This document shows, piece after piece, positions 8,450-17,911 of a DNA stretch of 44,449 nt. A model generated the notes under the pieces. It was given only the letters and a program-made list of their open reading frames with translations, was not told where the DNA came from and searched no databases. This DNA is from an uncultured bacterium. GTDB taxonomy: Bacteria; Actinomycetota; Actinomycetes; S36-B12; CAIKAW01. The translations under genes and the position numbers were made by a program. The stretch lies in contig CAIKAW010000045.1 of NCBI GenBank assembly GCA_903825575.1, positions 1 through 44,449 of the forward strand. The letters run 5' to 3'. How positions within the stretch are numbered: position 1 is the stretch's first letter; every line of letters starts with the position of its first letter.

Positions 8450-11116
8450 TCACGCTGAATCAGGTGCAGCCGGGGCGAGGACCCCAGCAGTAATCGGTCC
8501 GGACGTCGTCGCTCGACGCGGCCGCCGGACGACTGGAGCCGTGGGTTGCGCAGTTGCCTGAACTGGCTCGGCTACCACCTTGGCCGGCCCGGTTGAGCTC
8601 ACCTCGGTCTTTGGCGATTCGGGGGAAGTTTCACTAACCCCACCGTCCCGAGGTTCGGAACCGGCAGCTGCAGCCTTCCTACCTCGACCACGGCGCGACT
8701 TTGCCGCCCGCTCGCCGGCATCACCGGCCGTTGAATCCGAAGTCGCAGTTTCCCTCGCCGCAGGTTCCGCCTGGCCAGCTTCCCCGTTCGCGGCTTCCCC
8801 GTTCGCGGCTTCCCCAGTCGCGGCTTCCCCAGTCGCGGCTTCATCGGACAGCGAGTGCGCGGCAGCCCGAATGGCGTCGACTGGATCGAGTCCCGTTTTA
8901 ACTTGGACCGGGGCCGCTGGGGCCGTACGCCTGCGCCGACCCTTGGCCTCGCTCGGTTCGTCAGCGATGGCGATCGCTGCGTTCGGCTGGGTCAGGATGT
9001 GCAGACCGCGGCCGTTGCAGTGCTCGCACGGTTCGCTGAACACATCAAGCAGGCTCTGCCCGATTCGCTTACGGGTCATCTGTACCAACCCAAGCGAAGT
9101 CACCTCAGCGACTTGGTGCTTGGTTCGGTCACGACCGAGGCATTCGGTAAGTCGTCGCAGCACCAGATCGCGGTTGCTTTCCAGAACCATGTCAATGAAG
9201 TCGATCACGATGATGCCGCCGATATCGCGCAGACGTAGTTGTCGCACGATCTCTTCGGCCGCTTCGAGATTGTTGCGAGTAACAGTCTCTTCTAGGTTTC
9301 CGCCTTGGCCGGTGAACTTGCCCGTGTTCACGTCGACAACGGTCATCGCTTCGGTGCGATCAATGACCAGTGAGCCACCACTTGGAAGCCAGACCTTTCG
9401 GTCAAGCGCCTTGGCCAGCTGCTCATCGATCCGGAACGAAGTGAACATATCCTTTGGCTCGACCCACTTTTCGAGCCGCTGGGCCAAATCTGGGGCCACA
9501 CCTTCGACATATTCGGAGATGGTGTCCCAAACTGTTGCTCCCGACACGATCAACTTTGCGAAGTCTTCGTTGAAGATGTCGCGCACGACTCGGATAGCAA
9601 CATCAGGTTCACCGTGCAGCAACGCAGGGGCATCTGCAGTAGCAGACTTGGTCTTGATGTCTTCCCACTGCGTCGCCAGCCTCGTGACATCGCTGGTCAG
9701 TTCTTCTTCGCTGGCACCCTCAGCCGCAGTACGCACGATGACGCCTGCGTCCTCGGAAACTAGGTCGCGCAAGATCGACTTGAGGCGGTTGCGCTCCGTG
9801 TCGGGCAGCTTTCGGCTGATGCCCGTCATTGAGCCTTCCGGCACGTAGACGAGGTAGCGCCCAGGCAGCGAAATCTGACTAGTTAGGCGCGCACCCTTGT
9901 GGCCAACCGGGTCCTTGGTGACCTGCACCAAGACTGGATCGCCGGATTTGAGCGCAAGCTCAATACGTCGAGGTTGGCCTTCCATTCCCGCGGCGTCCCA
10001 ATTGACTTCACCGGCATACAGGACGGCGTTTCGGCCGCGGCCGATGTCGACGAAGGCCGCCTCCATCGAAGGAAGAACGTTCTGCACTCGACCCAGATAC
10101 ACGTTTCCGGCCATCGACGTGGACCCGCTGCGGTTGACGTAGTGCTCCACAAGGACGCCGTCTTCCAGCACCGCGATCTGAGTGCGATCGCCATCCTGGC
10201 GCACGACCATCACGCGGTCCACGCTCTCGCGGCGGGCCAAGAACTCAGCCTCGGTCAGAATGGGGGCCCGGCGCCGTCCGGCTTCGCGACCCTCGCGACG
10301 ACGCTGCTTCTTGGCTTCGAGTCGGGTGGAGCCACGCACCCCAGCTGGGGCATCGTCGCGGCGAGGTTCGCGCACTCGCGGGGTTGGCGCGGCGCCATCC
10401 TCGGATCCTTCGCCGGGTCGGCGCCGACGTCGGCGCCTGCGGCTGCCAGTCCCGTCGCCTTCATCTTCATCTTCAGCTTCCGAAGTGGCGCCAGCGGCGG
10501 TTTCCGTTTCGGCGACCTCCGCGTCATCTTGGTCGTCGGTCTCGCTGCCGCCCGCTGCACCTTCGGGACGACGACGGCGGCCACGACCACCCCGACGGCG
10601 ACGCCTACGAGTTGCGGCCGCAGCTTCCGAATCGTCGTCGTCAGCTGGCTCAGCGCCTTCGAAGTCGGCGTCGACATCGGCTACCGCTTCTGCCGGAGCA
10701 GGCTTGGCGGTTTTGGCAGGCATGGCGGTTTTGACAGCCTTGACAGCCTTGGGGCGGGCCGCCACTCGCTCTGGGGCCTGGAAGAGCGGGACCGGAATCG
10801 CGCGAGCCGTAGCCGCCGCCTTTGGCGATATGTCGGCCGCCGGCCCGGCTGGGACAGCCGCCACCTTGCGGGCGCGAGTGACCCTGGCTGCCGTCGGCTT
10901 GGTCTGGCCGGCATCTTCGGTGTTCAGCTCAGGAGCCGGGGCAGTGGGAGCACTAGCCGCCACCTTGCGGGTGCGCTTGGGCTTTGTGGCCTCGGCGTCG
11001 ACCGGCGCTGCGGCGGGCACCTTCGGCGGTCCGGCGGCGCGTGAAACTGCCCGTCGTCGCTTGGGAGCGCCCTGGGAGTCGTCAGAAGTGCTGATGTTGG
11101 GCTCGTCGTCGAGCAC
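8450..11116 (-). CDS. rne: Ribonuclease E/G with long basic/acidic N-terminal extension
   Basis: An endoribonuclease for rRNA processing and mRNA decay. With the GTG at 11114-11116 (GGAG four bases upstream) it has 888 residues. The first ~275 are low complexity: Ala/Pro/Lys-rich, then acidic, with Arg runs such as RRRRRRGGRGRRRRP. The catalytic half follows: S1 domain (GNVYLGRVQNVLPSMEAAF), the DNase I-like site with metal-binding Asp in VVDVNTGKFTG and IIVIDFIDM, and the zinc-link motif CEHCNGRG. The C-terminal ~190 residues are again disordered. Actinobacterial RNase E commonly has such arms flanking the core; here they probably bind RNA or degradosome partners. Confidence 0.93.
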   Translation of the reverse strand: MLDDEPNISTSDDSQGAPKRRRAVSRAAGPPKVPAAAPVDAEATKPKRTRKVAASAPTAPAPELNTEDAGQTKPTAARVTRARKVAAVPAGPAADISPKAAATARAIPVPLFQAPERVAARPKAVKAVKTAMPAKTAKPAPAEAVADVDADFEGAEPADDDDSEAAAATRRRRRRGGRGRRRRPEGAAGGSETDDQDDAEVAETETAAGATSEAEDEDEGDGTGSRRRRRRRRPGEGSEDGAAPTPRVREPRRDDAPAGVRGSTRLEAKKQRRREGREAGRRRAPILTEAEFLARRESVDRVMVVRQDGDRTQIAVLEDGVLVEHYVNRSGSTSMAGNVYLGRVQNVLPSMEAAFVDIGRGRNAVLYAGEVNWDAAGMEGQPRRIELALKSGDPVLVQVTKDPVGHKGARLTSQISLPGRYLVYVPEGSMTGISRKLPDTERNRLKSILRDLVSEDAGVIVRTAAEGASEEELTSDVTRLATQWEDIKTKSATADAPALLHGEPDVAIRVVRDIFNEDFAKLIVSGATVWDTISEYVEGVAPDLAQRLEKWVEPKDMFTSFRIDEQLAKALDRKVWLPSGGSLVIDRTEAMTVVDVNTGKFTGQGGNLEETVTRNNLEAAEEIVRQLRLRDIGGIIVIDFIDMVLESNRDLVLRRLTECLGRDRTKHQVAEVTSLGLVQMTRKRIGQSLLDVFSEPCEHCNGRGLHILTQPNAAIAIADEPSEAKGRRRRTAPAAPVQVKTGLDPVDAIRAAAHSLSDEAATGEAATGEAANGEAANGEAGQAEPAARETATSDSTAGDAGERAAKSRRGRGRKAAAAGSEPRDGGVSETSPESPKTEVSSTGPAKVVAEPVQATAQPTAPVVRRPRRATTSGPITAGVLAPAAPDSA
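8779..8838. repeat. Four tandem 15-bp repeats inside rne
   Basis: Four head-to-tail copies of a 15-base unit: CTTCCCCGTTCGCGG twice, then CTTCCCCAGTCGCGG twice. On the minus strand they encode repeated A-T-G-E-A and A-N-G-E-A blocks in the disordered C-terminal arm. Unit length is a multiple of three, so copy changes keep the frame. Confidence 0.9.
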
Positions 11117-11171
11117 GTTGCTCCGTTCACGGCTCCGGGCCCTGGGGGCACACACGGAACCAGTTGGTCGT

Positions 11172-11187
11172 CCCGGGCGAGCCCGGG
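11172..11187. other. Hairpin in the short leader of rne
   Basis: CCCGGG (11172-11177) and CCCGGG (11182-11187) pair around CGAG, 56 bases upstream of the chosen rne start. It may be a 5'-leader structure of rne mRNA or part of the end of the preceding transcript. Confidence 0.3.
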
Positions 11188-11203
11188 GCGAAAGCCTGTG
11201 GGC

Positions 11204-11233
11204 GGTTAGCCGCCGCGATCAGCGCGTCTAACC
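11204..11233 (-). terminator. Possible hairpin at the end of the DUF2344 gene
   Basis: GGTTAG (11204-11209) and CTAACC (11228-11233) are perfect inverted copies, with inner CGC/GCG pairing possible. The structure includes the stop codon of the upstream gene. No U run follows, so rho-independent termination is only possible, not shown. Confidence 0.3.
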
Positions 11234-11992
11234 GGATCCGGCAACGAACTCACGGTCGGCAACCAAGGGATCGCCAACCGATCGGCCGTCCGGCATCAAC
11301 GGCCCCTGCGCCAGCCGGGTCACCACGGGTGGGACCAGCGGCACGAGGTCGGCCACCTGCCGGAGGGCAGAAAGCACGTCATCGGGTCGTACAGCGGGGG
11401 TGCAATGTCGCACCACCACTTGGAGTATGCCACAGCCAGCGGGATTTGCTTGCTCCCCGCCTAGGTGCACCAGAGCCGATCTCGCGTCGAACGTGCGTAA
11501 TCCCGATTTGGTCATCCGTGACACCTCGACCTGGTCGGCTGCCCATAACAGTTGCCCGGCCGCCTCCACCTGATCCCGCGCCAAGTCAGGAAGTTCGATC
11601 AACCACGAACTGACTTCCAGACGGGCAACGAAGTCGGACGTCGCGGCCTCAACAACCTCGATCACGTCGAATCCGGGAGGCAATGCTGCGTCCAATGCGA
11701 GGGCCAGTTGATTTGGATCGACGTGTTGCGAAAGTGCCAATTCGAGGTATTCAGCCTCACTGGCCACCCCAGTCGGGGCTGCACCGGCGTACGAGATCCG
11801 AGGATGCGGACTGAAACCGGCCGAAAATGCAATCGGAACACCCGCTCGACGAATCGCGCGTTCGAGGGCTCGCTGGAAGTCCCGGTGACTGGAGAAACGC
11901 AGTCGTCCACGCTTGGCATGGTGGACCCTTACCCGTTGGACTACCGGTGCGACCTCGCGGTCAGGCTGACGTTGGGGTCGGCCGGCGCTCAT
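11228..11992 (-). CDS. TIGR03936-family radical-SAM-associated protein (DUF2344)
   Basis: A 254-residue DUF2344 protein. Recognised from the N-terminal block RVRVHHAKRGRLRFSSHRDF and the SAGFSPHPRISYAGA segment near residues 55-70. The family is nearly always next to, or fused with, a TIGR03960 radical SAM protein, as here; the reaction is unknown to me. The ATG at 11990-11992 overlaps the stop of the radical SAM gene by four bases (ATGA), which decides the start over a longer in-frame extension that would run inside that gene. Confidence 0.9.
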   Translation of the reverse strand: MSAGRPQRQPDREVAPVVQRVRVHHAKRGRLRFSSHRDFQRALERAIRRAGVPIAFSAGFSPHPRISYAGAAPTGVASEAEYLELALSQHVDPNQLALALDAALPPGFDVIEVVEAATSDFVARLEVSSWLIELPDLARDQVEAAGQLLWAADQVEVSRMTKSGLRTFDARSALVHLGGEQANPAGCGILQVVVRHCTPAVRPDDVLSALRQVADLVPLVPPVVTRLAQGPLMPDGRSVGDPLVADREFVAGSG

Positions 11993-13914
11993 CGTGGCGT
12001 CAGAGGCAGCAAGGTTCTTCCCGTGGGCCCGATTTGAATCGATGTGCCAAGTTGATCGCACACTCCGCAATCCGAGCATGGAGACCAACGGCAGTCATCG
12101 ATTTGCTCGTCGTTTAGCGCCGACTGCCAGTCATCCCAGAGCCAGTCGCGGTCCAGCCCTGAGTCAAGGTGATCCCAAGGCAGCACTTCGGCTTGCTCGC
12201 GTTCGCGGGTAGTGAACCACGCGATGTCGATGCAGTCAGCTGCCCAAACTTCAGCTGCCGCCTGTACCCACCGGTCGTACGAGAAGTGCTCACTCCAGCC
12301 GTCAAATCGACCTCCGTCCTCCCACACTTTCCGGATTACGGCGCCGACCCTGCGATCGCCCCTCGACAGCAATCCTTCGATGGAACCTGGTTGGCCTTCG
12401 TGGTAGCGCAGCCCAATTGCCTTGCCATATTCGCGATCAGCTCGGATCGCATCACGCAATTTGTACAACCGCGCGTCAATTCCTTCGGGGCTGAGTTGAC
12501 CCACCCACTGGAACGGCGTGTGTGGCTTGGGGACGAAGCCGCCAATCGAAACGGTACAACGAATATCGCGGCGCCCAGACGCCGCTCGCCCGGCCTTGAT
12601 TACTTCTGCGGCCAGCCGCGCAATCTGCAATACGTCGTCGTCAGTCTCGGTAGGCAGACCGCACATGAAGTACAGCTTTACCTGTCGCCACCCCGCAGCG
12701 AAGGCAGCAGTAACAGTACGGATTAAGTCTTCCTCGCTCGCGTTCTTGTTAATCACCCGACGCAGTCGTTCACTACCGCCTTCGGGAGCGAAAGTCAGAC
12801 CGCTGCGACGGCCGTTGCGCGAGAGTTCGTTCGCTAAGTCGATGTTGAAAGCGTCAACCCTTGTGCTGGGCAACGACAAAGACGTTTCGGTGCCTTCGTA
12901 GCGATCGGCCAAACCTCGGGCAACCTCCAGGATCTCCGAATGATCAGCGCTCGATAGCGACAGGAGCCCGACTTCCTCGAACCCGGTGGCTTTGAGCCCC
13001 TGTTCGACCATGTCTCCGATAGTTGTGATCGAGCGTTCACGCACGGGACGAGTGATCATTCCAGCCTGACAGAACCGGCAGCCGCGAGTACACCCGCGGA
13101 AGATCTCGACACTCATTCGCTCGTGGACCGTCTCAGCCAAAGGCACCAGCGGTGTCTTTGGATACGGCCACTGGTCGAGGTCCATGACCGTGTGCTTTGA
13201 GACTCGCCACGGAACTTCGGGGTGATTCGGAATGACTCGCCGGATCCGACCATCGGGTAAGTACTCGACGTCGTAGCGACTCGGGACGTACACAACACCG
13301 GAGATCGCAAGTCGTAGCAACAGGCCAGCTCGACCGTCCGGTTCTCCGTCCGACTTCCACAAACGTACGAGTTCGCTGACCCGGATTGCGGCTTCTTCGC
13401 CGTCGCCGATCACAACAGCGTCGAGAAAGTCAGCCATCGGCTCGGGGTTGAAGGAGGCGTGGCCACCACCGACGACAATTGGGTGCTCATCGCCGCGATC
13501 TATCGCATGCAATGGGATCCCTGCGAGGTCAAGAACGGTCAGCAGGTTTGTGTAGCCCAACTCGGTTGAGAACGAAACACCAAGAATGTCGAACGCGACG
13601 ACCGGACGATGAGTGTCGACGGTGAAGAACGGAACTTCACGCTCGCGCAACAAGGCTTCAAGGTCCGGCCAGACTGCGTAGGACCGCTCGGCAAGCACAT
13701 AGTCCTGATCGTTGAGCACCTCATAGAGGATCTGCACGCCTTGGTTCGGTAGTCCGACCTCATAAGCGTCCGGATAAAGCAAGACCCACCGGACGTCGAC
13801 CGAGTCCCACTCCTTCTGCCGTGAGTTCAGTTCACCGCCGACATATTGAATTGGCTTAGCCACAAGTGGAAGCAGCGCTTCCAACTGCGGGAAGACCGAA
13901 GCCGGACCAGTCAC
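11989..13914 (-). CDS. TIGR03960-family B12-binding-like radical SAM protein
   Basis: A 641-residue protein. The N-terminal part (about 25-210) has a cobalamin-binding-like fold, with VVGGGHASFNPEPMADFLDA as a landmark. The radical SAM core (about 245-480) carries FRGCTRGCRFCQAG, whose three cysteines bind the [4Fe-4S] cluster that cleaves S-adenosylmethionine. The C-terminal tail has a second Cys cluster, CRWSPCSDCGVC, which could hold another metal site. Substrate unknown. Forms a translationally coupled pair with the DUF2344 gene and precedes rne, a frequent actinobacterial arrangement. Confidence 0.92.
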   Translation of the reverse strand: MTGPASVFPQLEALLPLVAKPIQYVGGELNSRQKEWDSVDVRWVLLYPDAYEVGLPNQGVQILYEVLNDQDYVLAERSYAVWPDLEALLREREVPFFTVDTHRPVVAFDILGVSFSTELGYTNLLTVLDLAGIPLHAIDRGDEHPIVVGGGHASFNPEPMADFLDAVVIGDGEEAAIRVSELVRLWKSDGEPDGRAGLLLRLAISGVVYVPSRYDVEYLPDGRIRRVIPNHPEVPWRVSKHTVMDLDQWPYPKTPLVPLAETVHERMSVEIFRGCTRGCRFCQAGMITRPVRERSITTIGDMVEQGLKATGFEEVGLLSLSSADHSEILEVARGLADRYEGTETSLSLPSTRVDAFNIDLANELSRNGRRSGLTFAPEGGSERLRRVINKNASEEDLIRTVTAAFAAGWRQVKLYFMCGLPTETDDDVLQIARLAAEVIKAGRAASGRRDIRCTVSIGGFVPKPHTPFQWVGQLSPEGIDARLYKLRDAIRADREYGKAIGLRYHEGQPGSIEGLLSRGDRRVGAVIRKVWEDGGRFDGWSEHFSYDRWVQAAAEVWAADCIDIAWFTTREREQAEVLPWDHLDSGLDRDWLWDDWQSALNDEQIDDCRWSPCSDCGVCDQLGTSIQIGPTGRTLLPLTPR

Positions 13915-13970
13915 ACGCCACCCCTAACTAGTTGTCGGTGGACAGGGTAACTGCAGGGCTGAATCTGCGC

Positions 13971-15146
13971 TCAGGCGTCGCTACCCAAGTGGACGTTCTG
14001 TAGCAAACCGATCGCCAGCCAGCCGGCAAACATCGATGTCCCGCCATAGGACACAAACGGGAGAGGCACACCAGTCACAGGCATGATGCCCAGGTTCATT
14101 CCAATATTCTCAAAAGCCTGGAAGCCAAACCAGCAAACAATGCCTGCAGCCACCAGCCGCCCGAATAGGTCTCGAGCGCGGAAAGCTATTCGGGTCCCGC
14201 GCCACAAGATCACCCCCAGCAGCAGAACTATCACTGACGATCCGGCGAATCCGAGTTCTTCGCCCGCGACCGAATAGATAAAGTCCGATTGCTGCTCCGG
14301 CACGAAGCGACCATTCGTTTGCGGGCCCTTGAACAGCCCGGTCCCCCACATCCCACCCGACCCGATGGCAATTCTTGCCTGCTGAGAGTTGTAGCCGATT
14401 CCGCTCGGATCAGCCTTGGGATCCGCGAATGCAACCAGCCGATTTACTTGATGGGGCTTAAGGAATCCGAACTGCACCGCACCAAACCCGGCAAAGACTA
14501 CGGCGATCAAAAGCCCCGCTACCCACCTACTCGAAGCACCGGACACCGCGATGATTCCGATAACCATTGAGATGATCACCAGAGTTGATCCAAGGTCGGG
14601 CTGCAACATAATCAAACCGACGCAGACAGCAGCGATTGTTCCGGCAATGATGATGTCCCGGTGGTGCGGAATGTTCTCCGCGTCGCGCTTCTCGGCGAGA
14701 ATCATCGACATGCCAAGGATGATTGCCAACTTCGCAAACTCTGATGGTTGGACAGTGAATCCACCCGGCAGGATGATCCACGCGTGTGAACCGTTGATCG
14801 TCCCACCTAAGGGACTGAGTACCGCAATTAATCCGAGGAGAGACAAGACGTACAGGATCGGGGTGTAGGCGCGCAGCAGTCGATAGTTGAACCGCGAAAC
14901 AACCCACCCAAGGACGACGCCGATGCAAAAGTCCAGGACGTGCTTCTTAAGGAAGCCACTCGGGTCCAGTCCCCGGTCGATTTGCCACTGTCGAGTTGCA
15001 GACCAGACCAAGAGGGCGCCGATAACTGAGAGCGCACCGCCAGCTGCGATGAGGACCCAATCCAAACGTCGAACGTAAGCCAGGCTCGCCGAATTGCTGT
15101 CGTTGGGCTTTGAACGCGCAAAAGTGACCGGGTAGCCATGAGTCAT
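13971..15146 (-). CDS. rodA: Rod-shape peptidoglycan glycosyltransferase RodA
   Basis: A 391-residue SEDS-family polymerase with about ten membrane helices. It extends glycan strands from lipid II together with a class B penicillin-binding protein during side-wall growth. Landmarks: the first helix DWVLIAAGGALSVIGALLVW, WVSRFNYRLLRAY, GWGSGLFKGPQ-like GMWGTGLFKGPQTNGRFVPE and FSVAGEELGF-like YSVAGEELGFAGSS, then VTGVPLPFVSYGGTSM near the C-terminus, the SEDS signature. The start overlaps the mrdA stop by four bases, matching the functional pairing with PBP2. Confidence 0.95.
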   Translation of the reverse strand: MTHGYPVTFARSKPNDSNSASLAYVRRLDWVLIAAGGALSVIGALLVWSATRQWQIDRGLDPSGFLKKHVLDFCIGVVLGWVVSRFNYRLLRAYTPILYVLSLLGLIAVLSPLGGTINGSHAWIILPGGFTVQPSEFAKLAIILGMSMILAEKRDAENIPHHRDIIIAGTIAAVCVGLIMLQPDLGSTLVIISMVIGIIAVSGASSRWVAGLLIAVVFAGFGAVQFGFLKPHQVNRLVAFADPKADPSGIGYNSQQARIAIGSGGMWGTGLFKGPQTNGRFVPEQQSDFIYSVAGEELGFAGSSVIVLLLGVILWRGTRIAFRARDLFGRLVAAGIVCWFGFQAFENIGMNLGIMPVTGVPLPFVSYGGTSMFAGWLAIGLLQNVHLGSDA

Positions 15147-17395
15147 GAGGGCACCACGCGCCTACGGCGTAGCCGGGCAAGCCAGCCAACGAGACCCAGG
15201 AATGGAACTGCCACCAAACCAGAACTCGGGGATGGACTCGCACTCCCAGTGGGGTTGGCCCCCGGCGCGATCTCGGATACTCCGGTTCCGGAGATCTTGG
15301 GCAGAGCTGCAATCGGATGACCCAGCGGGAAGATCGCGTTCTTAGGGTTCACGCTCATCCCGGTTACACCAAATAGGGCTTCGTAGATTCCGCGGACGCT
15401 CGGCGCAGAAGTGCCTGCACCAGTGTCACCCTGCGAGACCATGACAACCACTGCGTACTGCGGGTTGTCCGCCGGTGCAAAAGAGGCGAACCAGGAGGTC
15501 GGCTGCATCGTGCCAGGCATCTGCGCCGTGCCGGTCTTACCGGCGACCGGAATCGTTCCAAGCGGGAAGTTAGAAAACACACCCGACGCAGTCCCGCTCG
15601 TTACAACTCCGCGCATCGCAGACTGCAGGTAACCAATCTGTCCAGCAGTGATTGGCAAGTGCCCTACAACTTTCGGGGCAAAAATTGCGGCGACGGATCC
15701 GTCCGACTTAAGCGCACCTTTGCCAACCTGTGGGGCGTAGAGCGTTCCGCCATTGGCAACCGCGGAGAACGCCACGGCCAACTGCAACGGCGTCGCGAGT
15801 GTGCCACCCTGACCGATGGCGAAGTTCACGGCGTCACCACCTCGGTATAGCGCGCCGTTTGCACAATTGTCACTGGCAACGGCCTTTAGATACGCCGCCC
15901 GCGTGGGATCTGTCTTGGCCACTTCGGGATAACCGTTCTTTGCCCGCGAGCAGTAGATGTCCTTCATGTTCTTATAGGTAGAAGCCAACAACGCGCGGGT
16001 CTCAATCCGACCGCTGCTTTCACTTGGCAAATCGATGCCAGTCTTGCGGCCAAAACCGAACGCGAGTGACATGTTGATCAAATAGTCATTCGGGTGCGCG
16101 ATTGGGTGGTTGCCTCCGTCCCGCAGCCAATTGTCATAGGCGATCTTGTAGAAGACCGTGTCACAAGACACGACGATCGCCTGGCTCAATGGAATCGGAC
16201 CGTAGGACTCGGACTCGAAGTTGGAGAAGTAACGGTTACCAATCTGCAAGGACGACGGACAAGGAATTGCGTCAGTCTCGCTAATTCCGGCCTTCAGAGC
16301 GGCCGCGGCACTGGAGATTTTGAAAGTAGAACCAGGTGGGTACCCGCCCTGCATCGCTCGCGAAGTGAGCGGTTCGCCATTGGCTGGATCGAGCAGCTGT
16401 TTGAGTTCGGCAGTTGTGATACCCCCGACCCAGAGGTTCGGGTCATAAGTGGGGTAGGACGCCATCGCGAGCACAGCCCCAGTCTTGACATCAAGAACGA
16501 CGGCGGCACCTGAATCAGCCTTGAAATGGACTCCGGTCTTGTCCGACTGTGATCTTCCCCGATAGATCGCCGCTAGCAACTGTTGCTCAACCACTGCTTG
16601 CAAACGCGCGTCGATATTGGTAACCAGATAATCGCCCGGCGTGGCCGCAGTAGTGCTGGCAATCCCGGTGACGATTCCAGCGCGGTTAACGATGACCTTC
16701 TTCAGGCCTGGAAAGCCCCGCAACAAGGTGTCGTACTTAGACTCAAGACCTGACCGGCCCACCAAGTCCGTGCGCTGCAGCTGGGAGGCAGCAGGGAGTT
16801 TCTGATTGGCTTGAGCGGTCAACTCAGATTGAGTGACTGGACCGAGATAGCCAAGAATGTGCGCTGCATTGACGCCGTAAGGCGCCGGATACGCCCGGAT
16901 GGTCTCTACATCCGCGGATACGCCGGGGAAGTCAGCCCGATGCTCCATGATCTGCAACGCCAACTTCGGTGTTACGTCCTTAGCAATTGGGATCGGCTGG
17001 TATGGCGAACCGTTCCAGCAGATCGGGGGCTTCTTCGCTCCCTTGGTGCCGCACAGTTGCAGCCGGTCGTAGAGGGCAGCGTAGGTGGTGCTCAGCGCCC
17101 TTGCCAGACGAGTCAGAATCGCCGGCCCGTGGAGTTTCTTGCTAAGCATTGTCGTCCGGTCAACCGAAATCACCAACGAAGTTCGATTCGAAACCAATGC
17201 CCGGCCTGCATCGTCGAGGATCAACCCTCGCACTGCTGGCGTCAGGATCGGATGGGTCCGGAGTCCGATGGCCGCGGATTGATAACTCGCCCCAGTAACG
17301 ACCTGCATGTAGAACAGTCGGCCCACCAACGTCACCAACAGAGATGCCATGAGAACCCGGAGCACAATCAGGCGCAGCGTCGACTTCTCACTCAT
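15143..17395 (-). CDS. mrdA: Penicillin-binding protein 2 (class B transpeptidase)
   Basis: A 750-residue class B PBP, partner of RodA in cell elongation. One N-terminal membrane helix (about 8-30), a dimerisation/pedestal domain, then the transpeptidase domain. The active-site SxxK is in PPGSTFK with Ser356 and Lys359; KTG lies in AGKTGTAQM at Lys620. A Ser-Cys-Asp (VVSCDT) sits where the SxN motif is expected, as in other PBP2 proteins. The C-terminus has an unusual low-complexity stretch (SASPSPSSG), a hydrophobic segment and an Arg-rich end (RLRRRRVVPS). ATGA overlap with mreD upstream and rodA downstream. Confidence 0.95.
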   Translation of the reverse strand: MSEKSTLRLIVLRVLMASLLVTLVGRLFYMQVVTGASYQSAAIGLRTHPILTPAVRGLILDDAGRALVSNRTSLVISVDRTTMLSKKLHGPAILTRLARALSTTYAALYDRLQLCGTKGAKKPPICWNGSPYQPIPIAKDVTPKLALQIMEHRADFPGVSADVETIRAYPAPYGVNAAHILGYLGPVTQSELTAQANQKLPAASQLQRTDLVGRSGLESKYDTLLRGFPGLKKVIVNRAGIVTGIASTTAATPGDYLVTNIDARLQAVVEQQLLAAIYRGRSQSDKTGVHFKADSGAAVVLDVKTGAVLAMASYPTYDPNLWVGGITTAELKQLLDPANGEPLTSRAMQGGYPPGSTFKISSAAAALKAGISETDAIPCPSSLQIGNRYFSNFESESYGPIPLSQAIVVSCDTVFYKIAYDNWLRDGGNHPIAHPNDYLINMSLAFGFGRKTGIDLPSESSGRIETRALLASTYKNMKDIYCSRAKNGYPEVAKTDPTRAAYLKAVASDNCANGALYRGGDAVNFAIGQGGTLATPLQLAVAFSAVANGGTLYAPQVGKGALKSDGSVAAIFAPKVVGHLPITAGQIGYLQSAMRGVVTSGTASGVFSNFPLGTIPVAGKTGTAQMPGTMQPTSWFASFAPADNPQYAVVVMVSQGDTGAGTSAPSVRGIYEALFGVTGMSVNPKNAIFPLGHPIAALPKISGTGVSEIAPGANPTGSASPSPSSGLVAVPFLGLVGWLARLRRRRVVPS

Positions 17396-17910
17396 GAGAT
17401 CCGCGCCTCCCCTGCTGGGGTCAGTCTCCGCGCCAGAACGACGACAACTGGAAATACGAGCGTTGCCAACACGAAGCAGTAGAACAGGTCAGTAGTCAGC
17501 AACGTCGGGACGGACTGCCACACCACCCTCGAATCGCCCAGAAGTCCGCCGAGAAGAAGACGAATCAGTGCTGCTACCGGCCCAGCCAAAGCCACTTCAG
17601 CCACTGTTGCTGTTCGGGACCTTGTGAGCAGGCTGTACCGAGATCCGATCACGTAGCCCACCAACGTCAGGCCCACGGCCCACACCCCGACGGTCCCGTC
17701 TGCCGGGGGCACTAAATCGAGCAACATGCCGGCCACAAATCCAGCGATCGAGCCGACGCCAGCCCCGCAAGTTGCAGCGAGGGCACCCACCAGCACCGCA
17801 ACTAGATCGGGCGTCGCCCCCGGCAATCCGAGCCGACTTAGGACTGCCATCTCAAAGGCCACCGCAGGAACTATCAGCGCCAAGGCAAGCAGCAGTTGCC
17901 GCCACCTCAT
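17392..17910 (-). CDS. mreD: Rod shape-determining protein MreD
   Basis: A 172-residue multi-pass membrane protein (about five to six helices) starting MRWRQLLLALALIVPAVAF. Family traits are the GLPGATPDLVAVLVGALA helix and the GSIAGFVAGMLLDLVPPADG loop. MreD joins MreC, PBP2 and RodA in the elongasome. The ATG at 17908-17910 starts one base after the mreC stop; a longer frame would run into mreC and adds only a non-hydrophobic stretch. Position between mreC and mrdA confirms the call. Confidence 0.9.
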   Translation of the reverse strand: MRWRQLLLALALIVPAVAFEMAVLSRLGLPGATPDLVAVLVGALAATCGAGVGSIAGFVAGMLLDLVPPADGTVGVWAVGLTLVGYVIGSRYSLLTRSRTATVAEVALAGPVAALIRLLLGGLLGDSRVVWQSVPTLLTTDLFYCFVLATLVFPVVVVLARRLTPAGEARIS

Positions 17911-17911
17911 C

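Noticed and set aside
8580-11231. Several long plus-strand frames opposite rne, some over 340 codons
   Set aside because: They are mirror frames of the GC-rich, low-complexity rne gene, giving Ser/Arg/Ala-biased products with no domain.
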